In this document: in pieces, positions 8,478-18,109 of the stretch
Numbering within the stretch: position 1 is the stretch's first letter
How the letters are laid out: every line of letters begins with the position of its first letter
Source of the DNA: Flavobacteriaceae bacterium
GTDB lineage: Bacteria > Bacteroidota > Bacteroidia > Flavobacteriales > Flavobacteriaceae
Direction: 5' to 3'
DNA: 58,112 nt
NCBI GenBank assembly: GCA_014239275.1
Contig: JAAZZF010000001.1
Location: forward strand, 1-58,112
Made by a program: the position numbers and the translations under genes
Notes under the pieces: generated by a model
The model's input: only the letters and a program-made list of their open reading frames with translations
Database searches by the model: none
What the model was told of the DNA's origin: nothing

Positions 8478-9600
8478 AATTAATTATAAATAAATCTGAA
8501 GCAATTCGATCTGATAAAAATTTTCCATTAATTGTCGTAGTTACAATATTATTATTTTGAATTAAGTGGTTAGAATCAAAATATTTTTCTGATTTTTCAG
8601 TAAAATGTTTTTCAAATTTATATCCAAAATTATCTTTTAAATAATCTTTAGATACTCCCCATATAGTTCTTAATCCTGTCATTATATATTCATTGTACTT
8701 ATCTGTTTTTGTTAATTTTTCGCTCTCAAAAAAAATTTTATCACTATTAAGTGCTTTAACATATAAACTGTTGTTTGAAATATTCCAACTTCTTGAAATC
8801 CCATCAAAACTATGGGCTGAGGGGCCAATTCCTAAATAATTTTTTCTAAGCCAATATGCAGTGTTATTATTAGAGAAATAGCCTTTTTTTGCAAAACTTG
8901 ACAATTCATAATTAATATAATTATGACTTGTCAATTTGTTAAACATTAATTTATATTGATCAAAAACCATTTCTTCATCTAATAGTTTTACAATTCCTTT
9001 TTGAACATTTTTTTCAAGAACAGTATTGGGTTCTACAGTTAATGCGTATGCAGAAATATGATTAGTATTATATTCAATAGCCAAGTCTAAGTTTAATTCC
9101 CAATCTTTTAAATCCGCTTTCGGCATTCCATAAATTAAATCGATTGATATATTATCATAATAATTTTTTGCATTTTCAATACAATTTTTTGAATCGTTGG
9201 ATTTATGTGCACGATTCATCATTTTTAAATCATTATCTAGGAAAGATTGTACCCCAATACTTAATCTATTAATTTTTGTTTTAGATAATTCTTTCAACTT
9301 TAATTCTGATAAATCATCTGGATTTGCTTCTAATGTAATTTCTGGATATGAAGAAGTTTTAAAATTTTTGAAAACCATTTCAATTAATTTAAATATTTCT
9401 TCTGTTTCCAATAAAGATGGGGTTCCTCCTCCAAAATAAATAGTTTCAACTATACCATTATATTCTTTTGATCGAATATAGATTTCTTTTAGCATAGCTT
9501 CAATTATATCATTTTTATTTTTTAAAGAGGTTGAAAAATGAAAATTACAATAGTGACAAGCTTGTTTGCAAAAAGGTATATGAATATATATTCCTGCCAA
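8467..9600 (-). CDS. hemW: Radical SAM heme chaperone HemW
   Basis: The 377-residue protein starts AGIYIHIPFCKQACHYCNF, with the radical SAM CxxxCxxC cluster cysteines at C11, C15 and C18. The C-terminal part has the HemW domain rather than the features of a true coproporphyrinogen III dehydrogenase (HemN). HemW binds heme and hands it to cytochromes; older annotations call it an oxygen-independent coproporphyrinogen oxidase. The YFGGGTPS and SIGVQSF motifs are intact. It is followed downstream by the overlapping convergent dipeptidase gene and lies 6 bases after ruvC, probably in the same transcript. Confidence 0.92.
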   Translation of the reverse strand: MAGIYIHIPFCKQACHYCNFHFSTSLKNKNDIIEAMLKEIYIRSKEYNGIVETIYFGGGTPSLLETEEIFKLIEMVFKNFKTSSYPEITLEANPDDLSELKLKELSKTKINRLSIGVQSFLDNDLKMMNRAHKSNDSKNCIENAKNYYDNISIDLIYGMPKADLKDWELNLDLAIEYNTNHISAYALTVEPNTVLEKNVQKGIVKLLDEEMVFDQYKLMFNKLTSHNYINYELSSFAKKGYFSNNNTAYWLRKNYLGIGPSAHSFDGISRSWNISNNSLYVKALNSDKIFFESEKLTKTDKYNEYIMTGLRTIWGVSKDYLKDNFGYKFEKHFTEKSEKYFDSNHLIQNNNIVTTTINGKFLSDRIASDLFIINSKS

Positions 9601-9606
9601 TTTAAA

Positions 9607-10164
9607 TTATTTAAGCCTACTTGGATTTTTTTTTATAAAAGATTCCCATCCGCTATACTTAGATCCATAATTAATTTTATTAGAATTATAAAAATGGCAT
9701 ACTGCTGCTGCTAGGCCATCTGTTGAATCAAGATTTTTGGGCAACTCTTTAATAGATAATAAGCTCTGAAGCATTTTAGCAACTTGCTCTTTAGAAGCAT
9801 TTCCGTTTCCAGTTATTGCCATTTTTATTTTTTTAGGAGAATATTCTGTTATTGCAATTTCTCTTGAAAGACCTGCAGCCATAGCTACTCCCTGAGCTCT
9901 ACCTAATTTCAACATAGATTGTACATTTTTTCCAAAAAAAGGAGCTTCTATTGCAATTTCATCTGGTTTATGCTCGTCTATCAATTCAATTGTTCTTTCA
10001 AAAATGTGTTTAAGACGTAAGTAATGATCATCATATTTTTTTAATTTCAATTCATTTAATTGTAGAAATTTCATTTTTTTATCGATAACCTTAATCAATC
10101 CAAAACCCATAATTGTTGTTCCTGGGTCAATTCCTAATATTATCCTTTCTTTTTTTGATTCCAA
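9607..10164 (-). CDS. ruvC: Holliday junction resolvase RuvC
   Basis: This 185-residue endonuclease cleaves Holliday junctions during recombination. The RNase H-like fold is clear: ILGIDPGTT carries the first catalytic aspartate (D13), AIEAPFFGKN the catalytic glutamate, and the C-terminal DSTDGLAAAVCH the last acidic residues. Length matches RuvC almost exactly. It starts 10 bases after the lipoprotein gene and is followed 6 bases later by hemW, so the three probably share a transcript. ruvA and ruvB are not in the window. Confidence 0.96.
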   Translation of the reverse strand: MESKKERIILGIDPGTTIMGFGLIKVIDKKMKFLQLNELKLKKYDDHYLRLKHIFERTIELIDEHKPDEIAIEAPFFGKNVQSMLKLGRAQGVAMAAGLSREIAITEYSPKKIKMAITGNGNASKEQVAKMLQSLLSIKELPKNLDSTDGLAAAVCHFYNSNKINYGSKYSGWESFIKKNPSRLK

Positions 10165-10174
10165 GACCTTTAAA

Positions 10175-10645
10175 TTAATTTGTTTTTATTATTAAAGGCA
10201 ATTCAAACCTTGAGTTTACCTCCACTCCAATATTCGTTTTAATTGCTGGTAATACATTTGACAAATTATTAATAGCATTATACAATATACTGTCAATTAA
10301 TGGAATTTGTTTTCGAACTTTCGAATTAATCTGACTATCATAGAGAGAAATTTTACCATCTTTATCAATTAAAATAGAAATTTTTAAAGTATCATTTAAA
10401 CTATTATTAACTTCAATTTGACTAAAATCAATATTGTCAAAAATAGATTTAGTCAATTTTTGCTGAAAACAAATATTCCTTTCCGATTCAGATTCAATTT
10501 GGTCACATGTAGTAATTGATGGAGGTTCGTCATTTTTATTCCATACCGTTATACTACTTGGAATTATAATTTGCTTTTGATTATAATCATTTTTACATCC
10601 CAACATTAATAAAATTATAAGAAAAAAATTTATTATTTTCATCAC
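10175..10645 (-). CDS. Small lipoprotein with TonB C-terminal-like region
   Basis: The 156-residue product has a lipoprotein signal (MMKIINFFLIILLMLGC), so Cys-17 is the likely lipidated residue. The mature part contains a conserved-looking pair of cysteines (TTCDQIESESERNICF) and a stretch with the pattern of the Bacteroidota TonB C-terminal-like fold (ISILIDKDGKISLYD ... LIDSILYNAINNLSNVLPA). Similar small periplasmic proteins often sit beside ruvC and hemW in flavobacteria, but the function is unknown. It heads the leftward ruvC-hemW group. Confidence 0.6.
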   Translation of the reverse strand: MMKIINFFLIILLMLGCKNDYNQKQIIIPSSITVWNKNDEPPSITTCDQIESESERNICFQQKLTKSIFDNIDFSQIEVNNSLNDTLKISILIDKDGKISLYDSQINSKVRKQIPLIDSILYNAINNLSNVLPAIKTNIGVEVNSRFELPLIIKTN

Positions 10646-10697
10646 ATATGTAAATTACAAAAAATTCATATTTATATATTACAATTTTATTTAATTC

Positions 10698-11189
10698 ATG
10701 GACATATTCTTATTAATAATTGGTTTATTATTTTGTATAATTGGTATAATTGGAAGTTTTATTCCTATTATTCCAGGTCCAATTACTAGCTGGATGGGTT
10801 TATTGCTTTTACATTTTACATCATTTGTTCCTATTGAAATTTATTTTCTTATAGGTAGTTTTTTAATTGCTATAACCGTTTTTATATTGGACTTAATAAT
10901 TCCTATAATTGGATTGAAAAAATTAGGTGGAACTAAAAAAGGGCTTGTAGGCGCTACTATTGGCTTGTTAATAGGCTTTTTTTTAGGACCTATTGGAATA
11001 TTAACTGGTCCATTTATAGGAGCTCTTTCGGGCGAATTAATGAATAATTTAAGCTATAAAAAAGCTATTAAAGCATCATTAGGAACATTAATTGGGTTTT
11101 TAGCAGGAATGGCAATGAAATTTACAGTATCATTTATTTTTTTGATAATATATATTCAAAAAGCATTATCATTTGGACATTATATTTAG
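10698..11189 (+). CDS. DUF456 family inner-membrane protein
   Basis: This 163-residue protein is almost wholly hydrophobic, with about five membrane segments. It carries the glycine-rich repeats of the DUF456 family (GLLFCIIGIIGSFIPIIPGP, GGTKKGLVGATIGLLIG and FLGPIGILTGPFIGALSGE). The PxxPGP turn near residue 28 is diagnostic. The function of the family is not established. The gene is single, divergent from the ruvC group and convergent with the PpiD-like gene, 6 bases away. Confidence 0.85.
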   Translation: MDIFLLIIGLLFCIIGIIGSFIPIIPGPITSWMGLLLLHFTSFVPIEIYFLIGSFLIAITVFILDLIIPIIGLKKLGGTKKGLVGATIGLLIGFFLGPIGILTGPFIGALSGELMNNLSYKKAIKASLGTLIGFLAGMAMKFTVSFIFLIIYIQKALSFGHYI

Positions 11190-11195
11190 ATTGTG

Positions 11196-13304
11196 TTAGT
11201 AATATGTAGATCTATTATCAATAATTTCAGCTGATTCTTTTACAGCTTGATATAAAGTGCTATTAACACTTGGTCTGGATGAAAGCAACAGTTGATTCTG
11301 ATATGATGAGTAAGTATCTAAACCACTTGATTTATCTTTTTTTGTGACTTTAATTTTATAAACACCATTTTCACCAATAATAAAATCTGAAATCTGGTCA
11401 ACCTTCAAACCAAATGCATGACCAACTAATAAAGGTTCTCTACCTGCACCACTAATTGTAGCATTTTTTTGATTTAATGCTAAAGCTTTTTTAATTTCAG
11501 TATTATTATTGTTCGCTAAATCCTCTAAAGACTTATTTTTTTTATTTTGTTTAATAATTAATTCTGCTTTCTTTTGATTTCTTACCTTAGGAACTGCGGT
11601 AAAAGTTACATCTTCTACAGATGAAAGTCCTTCTTCTCTTAAATCAGTAACTTGAGCTATTAAATAACCTCCATTAGAAAGATCAAATCTTTTATAAGAA
11701 TTTAATTCAACTTCTTCTGAAAATAACCATTGAACCAATCTTCTTTGATTAGTTAAGCCAGGCAAATTATCATCTAAAATTTTAATATTACTCACTGGTT
11801 TAATCTCATAATTATTTTCTTTAGCCAATTCATTTAGATTTTTATTTTTTGAAAGATTAATTTCAAATTTTGTAGCCAAATTAAAAGTTTTATCACTGGT
11901 GTTTTCTGATGGAATATTTTTAATAGCAATGGAAGCTAAAAGGACCAAGTCTTCTTTAGCTACTATATTTATAACATGAAAACCAAAATCTGTCTCAACA
12001 ACTCCAATAGTTCCTTCTTTTTTTGAAAATACAAAGTCATTAAAAGGCTTAACCATAGCACCTTCTTGGAAAAAACCTAAATCTCCACCACTTGATTTTG
12101 AAGGACCATCGGAAAATTCAAATGCTAATCCAGAAAAAGAATCAGGATTCTTTCTTACTAACTTTAGAATTCTATTGGCTTCTTTTCTAGCTTCTGATTT
12201 AGATCTAGTTATCTCAGGAGAGGCATTTTTAGAGCCTTTAAACGAAATTAAGATATGACTTGCTCTAATATTTCCCCCTTTTTTCTTGTCAAGCATCCTT
12301 GATATTTTAAAATATTCATCATCCAAATATGGGCCATAATTTTGACCTTTATTTAAGTTAAATAAAATATTGGCATCATTATTTGGCAAAGAACCTTTAG
12401 GAACATATATAGAATCGAATTTGATTTCAGAGTTCTGATTAATAAATTCCGTTAAATTTTTAGCAGTTAGCAAACTTGGAATAGTCTCTTCTTGTTTTGA
12501 AATATCATTATATTCTTTTTTTTCAACTAGAAAGCTTTCTAAAAAACTTTTAGTTTCATTTTCATCTTCAATTGAAGGTTTTTCCTCAAATAAAACATAC
12601 TCTATACTTCTAGAAGCATCAATTTTAAAATCAGTGTGATTTGATTTAATATATTTTTGAACATCAGAATTTTTAAGTTTTACCAAACTATCAGGGATAG
12701 AACTATAAGGAATTTGAACATATTCTATATCAACTCTATCATTTTGTAATAAATACTCGAATTCTCCATCTTTATAAGAAAAGTTAATACCAGATGATAT
12801 CAAATCAAAATAAATTTTTTCATTTGATTGACTTTGAAAAATAGATTCTTGTTTTTTCCATTGTTCGTAAGCATCTGGATTAGTTGTTTTATATTCAACA
12901 ATCAAATCAATAAACTTTTCTATTTCAAAAATTTTTGCATCATTTAAAAAACTAGGCTCAGAATTAAAACTTGGATTTTGCGATAAAATATACTCAAGAT
13001 GGTCTTTTCCTGAATCAACACCGCTTAATTCAAATTGATTTTTTAATATTAAGTTTCTAACCGTTTGATCCCAAACGCTATTGACGGCATTCATTCCAGA
13101 TAAATTATAAGATCTTTCTAAGAAATCTACTTGATTCCTAAATTCTTCAATTGACAAATCTTGATCATTTACCATCCCAATTGGATCTTGAGAAGTATAA
13201 CCTTTTCCATCAAAAACTCCAGAAATTACAAAAGCAAATAATGCCATTCCAATTACAGTAATCAAAACAACAGAATTTTTTCTAAGACTTCCTAAAATTG
13301 CCAT
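11196..13304 (-). CDS. ppiD: PpiD/SurA-type periplasmic peptidyl-prolyl isomerase
   Basis: The 702-residue protein has one N-terminal membrane anchor (SVVLITVIGMALFAFVISGVF), a SurA N-like chaperone region, and a parvulin-type rotamase domain near residues 345-450 (IRASHILISFKG ... GGDLGFFQEGAMVKPFNDFVF ... FGFHVINI). This is the PpiD arrangement: an inner-membrane-tethered foldase that helps outer-membrane and secreted proteins fold in the periplasm. A further region at the C-terminus resembles a second, non-catalytic parvulin-like unit. It ends the leftward envelope cluster running from coaX. Confidence 0.88.
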   Translation of the reverse strand: MAILGSLRKNSVVLITVIGMALFAFVISGVFDGKGYTSQDPIGMVNDQDLSIEEFRNQVDFLERSYNLSGMNAVNSVWDQTVRNLILKNQFELSGVDSGKDHLEYILSQNPSFNSEPSFLNDAKIFEIEKFIDLIVEYKTTNPDAYEQWKKQESIFQSQSNEKIYFDLISSGINFSYKDGEFEYLLQNDRVDIEYVQIPYSSIPDSLVKLKNSDVQKYIKSNHTDFKIDASRSIEYVLFEEKPSIEDENETKSFLESFLVEKKEYNDISKQEETIPSLLTAKNLTEFINQNSEIKFDSIYVPKGSLPNNDANILFNLNKGQNYGPYLDDEYFKISRMLDKKKGGNIRASHILISFKGSKNASPEITRSKSEARKEANRILKLVRKNPDSFSGLAFEFSDGPSKSSGGDLGFFQEGAMVKPFNDFVFSKKEGTIGVVETDFGFHVINIVAKEDLVLLASIAIKNIPSENTSDKTFNLATKFEINLSKNKNLNELAKENNYEIKPVSNIKILDDNLPGLTNQRRLVQWLFSEEVELNSYKRFDLSNGGYLIAQVTDLREEGLSSVEDVTFTAVPKVRNQKKAELIIKQNKKNKSLEDLANNNNTEIKKALALNQKNATISGAGREPLLVGHAFGLKVDQISDFIIGENGVYKIKVTKKDKSSGLDTYSSYQNQLLLSSRPSVNSTLYQAVKESAEIIDNRSTYY

Positions 13305-13372
13305 AATATTTTTTTTGTAGCAAACGAAAATACAATATCCTTATCAATTAAAAAAAAAGACCTGTATTTAAT

Positions 13373-14641
13373 TTAATTTAGGACTTTTAACTCTATAGTT
13401 TCAATTTTAGTATCAGTTACATCTCTAACTATAAATTCAAATGAAGAAATCTTAAGAACTTCTCCACTCTCAGGAATATCCTGTGTATTATGAACAATAA
13501 AACCACCTAAAGTTTCATATTGATCATTCTCCGGAATATTTAATTTATACTTGTCATTTAGATAATCTACCTCTAATCTTGCTGAAAAAAGAAATGAGTT
13601 AGAATTGATTTTCTTTTCTAAAAATTTAGTTAAATCATGTTCATCCTCAATTTCTCCAAACAATTCTTCAATTATATCCTCAATAGTAATAATTCCTGAA
13701 GTACCACCATATTCATCAATAACAACAGCAATACTAATTTGTTTTCTTGTTAGAAGGTTTAAAACATCATTAATTAGCATTGATTCAGGAATAAATTCTA
13801 CAGAATGAATAAATGATTTAATATTTTTTGGCTGGTTAAACATATCCTGTAAACTTATATAACCAACTATGTGATCAATATTTTCTCTGTGAATCAAAAT
13901 TTTAGATAATCCGTGTTCAATAAATTTATTTTTTATTTCAGATGAAAAACTATACCTGTCTACAGAAATAATTTCAGCTCTAGGAACCATAACTTCTCTA
14001 GCCCTTACATTAGAAAATTCCAAAGCATTTTGAAAAATTTGAATTTCTGAATCCATATTTTTTATTTGAGAATCATTGGCCAATTCTTCATTAATATAAT
14101 CTCCCAGTTCATCTTTACTGAAGACTATACGTATCTCATCTTCTTTAGTTTTAAAATATTTCCTTAAAACACTATTGGAAATATAATTTAATACATAGGT
14201 AATTGGACTAAGTAAAATATAAAAAACATAAGAAGGAAAAGACAGATATTTTAAGAATCTATTTGCATAAATTTGAAATAAAACTTTAGGTATAAATTCT
14301 GCTGTAATTAAAATCACAAAAGTTGAAATTATTGTTTGGTAAAATATATATATAAAATCTAAAGACTTGGAGCTGTCTATTTCAGGAAAAAGTAACTCAA
14401 GGATTAATTTTCCTGAAAAAAGGCCATATACAACTAATGCAATATTATTACCGAGTAGCATAGTTGCGATAAATTTTGATGGAGAATAAGTTATTTTTTT
14501 TAAAATATTAGAAAAAAATCCATTTTGTTTTTTTTCGATTTCTAAATAAATTTTATTTGAAGAAACATATGCGATCTCCATTCCAGAAAAGAAAGCTGAA
14601 AAAATAATTGAAATTAAGATAACGGCTATTTGTAAATCCAT
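13373..14641 (-). CDS. CNNM/CBS/CorC_HlyC membrane protein (hemolysin family)
   Basis: The 422-residue protein has an N-terminal CNNM (DUF21) membrane domain of about four helices, a pair of CBS domains (about residues 205-330, with REVMVPRAEI and the DEYGGTSGIITIEDIIEELFGEI motif), and a C-terminal CorC_HlyC domain. Proteins of this design are implicated in magnesium/cobalt efflux. The older name hemolysin is not a demonstrated activity here. The gliding protein GldE has the same architecture, but its usual neighbours gldD and ssb are absent, so that symbol is withheld. It follows the small membrane protein gene by 5 bases. Confidence 0.88.
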   Translation of the reverse strand: MDLQIAVILISIIFSAFFSGMEIAYVSSNKIYLEIEKKQNGFFSNILKKITYSPSKFIATMLLGNNIALVVYGLFSGKLILELLFPEIDSSKSLDFIYIFYQTIISTFVILITAEFIPKVLFQIYANRFLKYLSFPSYVFYILLSPITYVLNYISNSVLRKYFKTKEDEIRIVFSKDELGDYINEELANDSQIKNMDSEIQIFQNALEFSNVRAREVMVPRAEIISVDRYSFSSEIKNKFIEHGLSKILIHRENIDHIVGYISLQDMFNQPKNIKSFIHSVEFIPESMLINDVLNLLTRKQISIAVVIDEYGGTSGIITIEDIIEELFGEIEDEHDLTKFLEKKINSNSFLFSARLEVDYLNDKYKLNIPENDQYETLGGFIVHNTQDIPESGEVLKISSFEFIVRDVTDTKIETIELKVLN

Positions 14642-14646
14642 TAAAT

Positions 14647-14835
14647 TTATTTATTTCTTTTTTCAAATTTTTTTCTATAGAATCTTCTAAAAAAAAACAT
14701 AAATAAAGACACCAAAGCAAAAATTAGTAAAATATTCTTCCTGTTAGGCTCATCATTTGATCCAAAAAAATAATCTGTTGAAGCAATAATAAAAATTAAT
14801 AAATAAACTATTTCTGATATTTTTCTAATTTTCAT
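14647..14835 (-). CDS. Small two-helix membrane protein
   Basis: The 62-residue product has two hydrophobic helices (about residues 8-24 and 34-50) and a strongly basic C-terminus (RRFYRKKFEKRNK). It overlaps the lptC 3' end by 11 bases and ends 5 bases before the CNNM gene start, which supports it as a real gene within the envelope operon rather than a shadow ORF. Small proteins of this kind occur between lptC and the hemolysin-family gene in other flavobacteria. Its function is unknown. Confidence 0.65.
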   Translation of the reverse strand: MKIRKISEIVYLLIFIIASTDYFFGSNDEPNRKNILLIFALVSLFMFFFRRFYRKKFEKRNK

Positions 14836-15382
14836 TAATTAAAGTTTCGTTTTCTTCAACCATAACTTTACCATCCAATTCACCAGTATTAAATATAGTA
14901 AATGATCTATTTGCATCTAATCTTTTAGCAATAATATCATAATCTATATTTTTAAAACTAAATTTTTCTTCTGTAAAAAGCCATTCTTGTTCAGGATCCC
15001 AATAAAGTTGAGAGGTTTTTAATTCTGATCCATCATGAATATTAATAATAACATCCCCAACCAAATCAACAATATTAGTTTTGTTGTATGTAATAGCGTA
15101 ATTTGATGAAACTACAGTTGCATTTTTATTTTTATCAAAAAAAGTAATTTCTATTCCATTTGGAAATTCAGAGTATGGAAATTCTTGATTTGTAAAATCT
15201 TTATTTATTGGAGATGTTAATACCGCCTTAACTTTAGCTGAATCAGTATAGATTAATTTTATATTTTCAGCAATTCCGATAGGAATATTATCATAATTAT
15301 TAATATTTTTTATTTCCTGAAAATTGTCTTCACAAGAAAAAAAACAAAAAATAATTAAAATGAAGAATTTAAACCAATTCAT
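14825..15382 (-). CDS. lptC: LPS export periplasmic protein LptC
   Basis: The 185-residue protein begins with a hydrophobic lipoprotein-like signal (FFILIIFCFFSCED), so it is probably anchored through Cys-17. The rest is the beta-jellyroll of LptC: IKLIYTDSAKVKAVLTSP, EFPNGIEITFFDKN and the repeated strands ending in TSQLYWDPEQEWLFTEE, which match the Bacteroidota LptC pattern. LptC links the LptBFG transporter to LptA in LPS transport. It fits the LPS evidence from waaA. It lies 3 bases after the TPR gene and overlaps the small membrane protein gene. Confidence 0.9.
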   Translation of the reverse strand: MNWFKFFILIIFCFFSCEDNFQEIKNINNYDNIPIGIAENIKLIYTDSAKVKAVLTSPINKDFTNQEFPYSEFPNGIEITFFDKNKNATVVSSNYAITYNKTNIVDLVGDVIINIHDGSELKTSQLYWDPEQEWLFTEEKFSFKNIDYDIIAKRLDANRSFTIFNTGELDGKVMVEENETLINEN

Positions 15383-15385
15383 TAT

Positions 15386-16771
15386 TTAAAGGGAAGGAAC
15401 TGTAATACTTTTACCAATCCAACATTTTATAGAAATAGTTTGACCAGATCTTCCTTCAGTAAAAATATCTGTTTTGGATGGAGCTCTCCCTTCATAACTT
15501 ACAGCTGTTTTCTTAGCAGTTCTTCTAACAGATGCATCTACGGCTGCTGCCTTTCTAGCTTCTTTTGCAGCTAACCAATATATCGCTCTTTTTTCAAATT
15601 GAGTATTACCACAGTTATTAGCACTTGCAGCATATAGATTAGCAATTAATAAATATGCTCTTCCAGCAGAAGGTTGAAACTTAAGTGCTTTATTTGCATA
15701 GCTTCTTGATTTACTATATTGTCTTGACTTTTTAAATTTTAAAGCAATTTTATATAATGTCTTAGCTTTTTTAAGATTATCGGTTTCTAATTCAATAGAC
15801 TCATTATAATATTGAATTGCAGTTTTAGAATCACCCTTCTTATCATTTAACAAGCCTAAATAATAAGCAGAATTAGCAGAAGGGTTTAATTCGTGCAAAG
15901 CCTCTACTAATTCAACAAATAATGGATCATCTGAACAATCTTTACTGTCCATTCTACTTGCTGCTCTGTTTAACCAAACTGAATTTGACTTAAATTTATC
16001 GAAATTCTTTCTATATAAAGGAATTAAATTTTCACATGTAGATTCTTTAGCAATTATAGCATTTAAATTATTCAAATAAGTTGAACAAGCTATCATGTTT
16101 ACTTCATAAACTCTTTTATTTTTAGCCTCCCTACTTGATAGTGGGTCATCATTTTCTTCTTTTTTTATAAGTGCATCTAACTTAGAAGTATAAACATCCA
16201 TTTCTAATTCAAATTTTTCAGTCAATTCTTCATATTTTTCAAATAATGATTCTAAAGAAACAGATGAGTTTCCAGCTTTGTAAAGGTTAAAATAAATTTT
16301 AAAGTAATTGTATAAACCTTTTGGAGAAGTAAAACTTCCTGGATCTATTTTAAATGCTTCATCATAAACATCATAAATCTCCTTAGGATCAGTTAGCTTA
16401 TAATCTAGCATAGATTGTGCTTTAATTGCTAGGATTTTACCTGTTTGTTGCTTCCCAGATTTTAATTTTGAAAAATATTTTAACCATTCATCATAAAGGT
16501 CTAAAAGATCTTCTTCATATTGATCTTTATCATTCCCTTGACTATTTTTAATATAAAACTTTAAAATTCTTTCTCCATAAACATATATTGCAGAATTAAT
16601 GTCAGGACATTCACCTCTTACTTTAAGCCAAGGTTCATACGCAGCATCATAATTTTTAACTTTTGCATACTCTGCAAATATTGAAAGGTTAGAAAAACAT
16701 TCTTCCTTAGATTGACTATAGCAGTTTAAGTTAAAAAATATTAATAAACAATAGATGACTAAATTTTTCAT
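15386..16771 (-). CDS. Exported TPR-repeat protein
   Basis: The 461-residue protein has a signal peptide (MKNLVIYCLLIFFNLNCYSQS) and is largely helical. Its centre contains several tetratricopeptide repeats, for example SANSAYYLGLLNDKKGDSKTAI and the following repeat with KALKFQPSAGRAYLLIANLYA. Such proteins act as periplasmic protein-protein scaffolds. The gene lies between an outer-membrane protein gene and lptC, in a flavobacterial envelope cluster conserved in order, which suggests a role in envelope assembly. No enzymatic motif is present. Confidence 0.8.
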   Translation of the reverse strand: MKNLVIYCLLIFFNLNCYSQSKEECFSNLSIFAEYAKVKNYDAAYEPWLKVRGECPDINSAIYVYGERILKFYIKNSQGNDKDQYEEDLLDLYDEWLKYFSKLKSGKQQTGKILAIKAQSMLDYKLTDPKEIYDVYDEAFKIDPGSFTSPKGLYNYFKIYFNLYKAGNSSVSLESLFEKYEELTEKFELEMDVYTSKLDALIKKEENDDPLSSREAKNKRVYEVNMIACSTYLNNLNAIIAKESTCENLIPLYRKNFDKFKSNSVWLNRAASRMDSKDCSDDPLFVELVEALHELNPSANSAYYLGLLNDKKGDSKTAIQYYNESIELETDNLKKAKTLYKIALKFKKSRQYSKSRSYANKALKFQPSAGRAYLLIANLYAASANNCGNTQFEKRAIYWLAAKEARKAAAVDASVRRTAKKTAVSYEGRAPSKTDIFTEGRSGQTISIKCWIGKSITVPSL

Positions 16772-16788
16772 TATTATATTATAAAAAT

Positions 16789-16796
16789 CAAACTTA
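16789..16796 (-). promoter_or_regulatory. Possible -7 box (TAAGTTTG) of the TPR-lptC operon
   Basis: On the minus strand TAAGTTTG matches TAnnTTTG and ends 17 bases before the ATG at 16771. No TTG occurs at 19-20 bases upstream, so support is modest. Confidence 0.35.
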
Positions 16797-16852
16797 ATAT
16801 TTGATTATTAGACATTTACATTCAATATTACTCAAAAATGAAGCCAAATTTA

Positions 16853-18109
16853 TCAATTATACTTGTTTTTTACAAACCAGCGATCATTTAAAGTCAATCC
16901 TAATCTAACACTAAAGAATTTTTCCTTAATCAATCCAGCATTTGTTGTCCCTCTTTTTCCAACTTCAAAACCAAAATTAATATTTTGAAAACCTTGAAAT
17001 GGTAAGCCTAATCCAAAGTTTATTCCATATTCATTAATAGATTGATTCTGAATATGAAGGCCTGTTTTTTCTATTCTCATTCCAACTCTATAAACAATCC
17101 TACTAAAATAGCTTGTAAAAGAATCATAATTTGGAATAAAAAACCCTCCTAATGAAATCTTTGAAGCTTCCTTATATTCAACATTTTTTAAATTGAATAA
17201 TTTATTTTCAAATCCACCTCCATTAGTTTTAGTATAATCAAATCCAACAAACCATTTTGTTTCTTTCCCAACTCCTAAGCCAAAGGAATTCGAAGCAGGA
17301 ATAGTAATTTTTGTTTCATTTAAATTTAAAGCTGTTAAATCAATTTCTTGACTGTCTCCTCCAAAAGATCCATCTCCAGGAATTGTATATAAAATTTGAG
17401 AATTTTTTGACGAAAGTTTTGAATGGGGCTTAAAGATGTAACTTGCATGTAAAGTCAAATCATTTGAAATTTTTTCTCTAAAAAGAGTTGAATAAACAAA
17501 ATTAACTCCACTAAGTGAAGAGTTGCTTTCAACTTTTGTATATAATTCTATGCCTTCTAAAATCCTTGAATTAGAATGTTCTAAAGTTCCAAATTCATAA
17601 TTTGCAGAAATTCCAAGTCTTATTTTTTTAAAAGCTTTAAATCCAAAAGTTAGAAATGCTGTATTAACTCCTCCATTACCCTCATATCTATCAATTTGTT
17701 TAGGAGATTTAGATTCATCTGTACTTTGTAAAAGATAACCAACAGATGATTTAGGAATAATTCCAAAACCAAAAACAAGATGATTTGTAGGTACTGTAAC
17801 TGCTAGATAATTAACGTTGGCAGTGCTCGTATTTTCATTTGAATTCTCTGAACTTAATCTAGAGCTGTTATAATCAACTCCAACTGAATAATTAACAAGT
17901 TCAATTTCAGAGTATGCTGCTGGATTTGTAAGGTTTAAATGAATACTATCACTGTAAACATTTAATCCTCCCATAGATCTATTTTCAATAGTCCCTTTAA
18001 AAGTGTTTTCTCCAATACCATAAAAAGAATAAGGTGATAGACTTCCAGATTGACTAAAAACAATTGATGTTGTAAAAATTAAAAAAATAGCTTGAATATA
18101 TTTTTTCAT
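16853..18109 (-). CDS. Outer-membrane beta-barrel protein
   Basis: The 418-residue protein starts with a signal peptide (MKKYIQAIFLIFTTSIVFSQS), continues with SGSLSPYSFYGIGE, and is otherwise made of alternating strands rich in Gly, Asn and aromatic residues, ending with a strand pattern typical of outer-membrane barrels (FFSVRLGLTLNDRWFVKNKYN). It resembles the FadL/OmpP1-like barrel proteins found next to coaX in flavobacteria. The start ATG overlaps the coaX stop, so the two are co-transcribed. Substrate or function is unknown. Confidence 0.75.
   Translation of the reverse strand: MKKYIQAIFLIFTTSIVFSQSGSLSPYSFYGIGENTFKGTIENRSMGGLNVYSDSIHLNLTNPAAYSEIELVNYSVGVDYNSSRLSSENSNENTSTANVNYLAVTVPTNHLVFGFGIIPKSSVGYLLQSTDESKSPKQIDRYEGNGGVNTAFLTFGFKAFKKIRLGISANYEFGTLEHSNSRILEGIELYTKVESNSSLSGVNFVYSTLFREKISNDLTLHASYIFKPHSKLSSKNSQILYTIPGDGSFGGDSQEIDLTALNLNETKITIPASNSFGLGVGKETKWFVGFDYTKTNGGGFENKLFNLKNVEYKEASKISLGGFFIPNYDSFTSYFSRIVYRVGMRIEKTGLHIQNQSINEYGINFGLGLPFQGFQNINFGFEVGKRGTTNAGLIKEKFFSVRLGLTLNDRWFVKNKYN

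Noticed and set aside
13373-14641. Gliding protein GldE
   Set aside because: The domain order is the same, but the usual gldD/ssb context is missing and the gene lies in the lptC-ppiD cluster instead.
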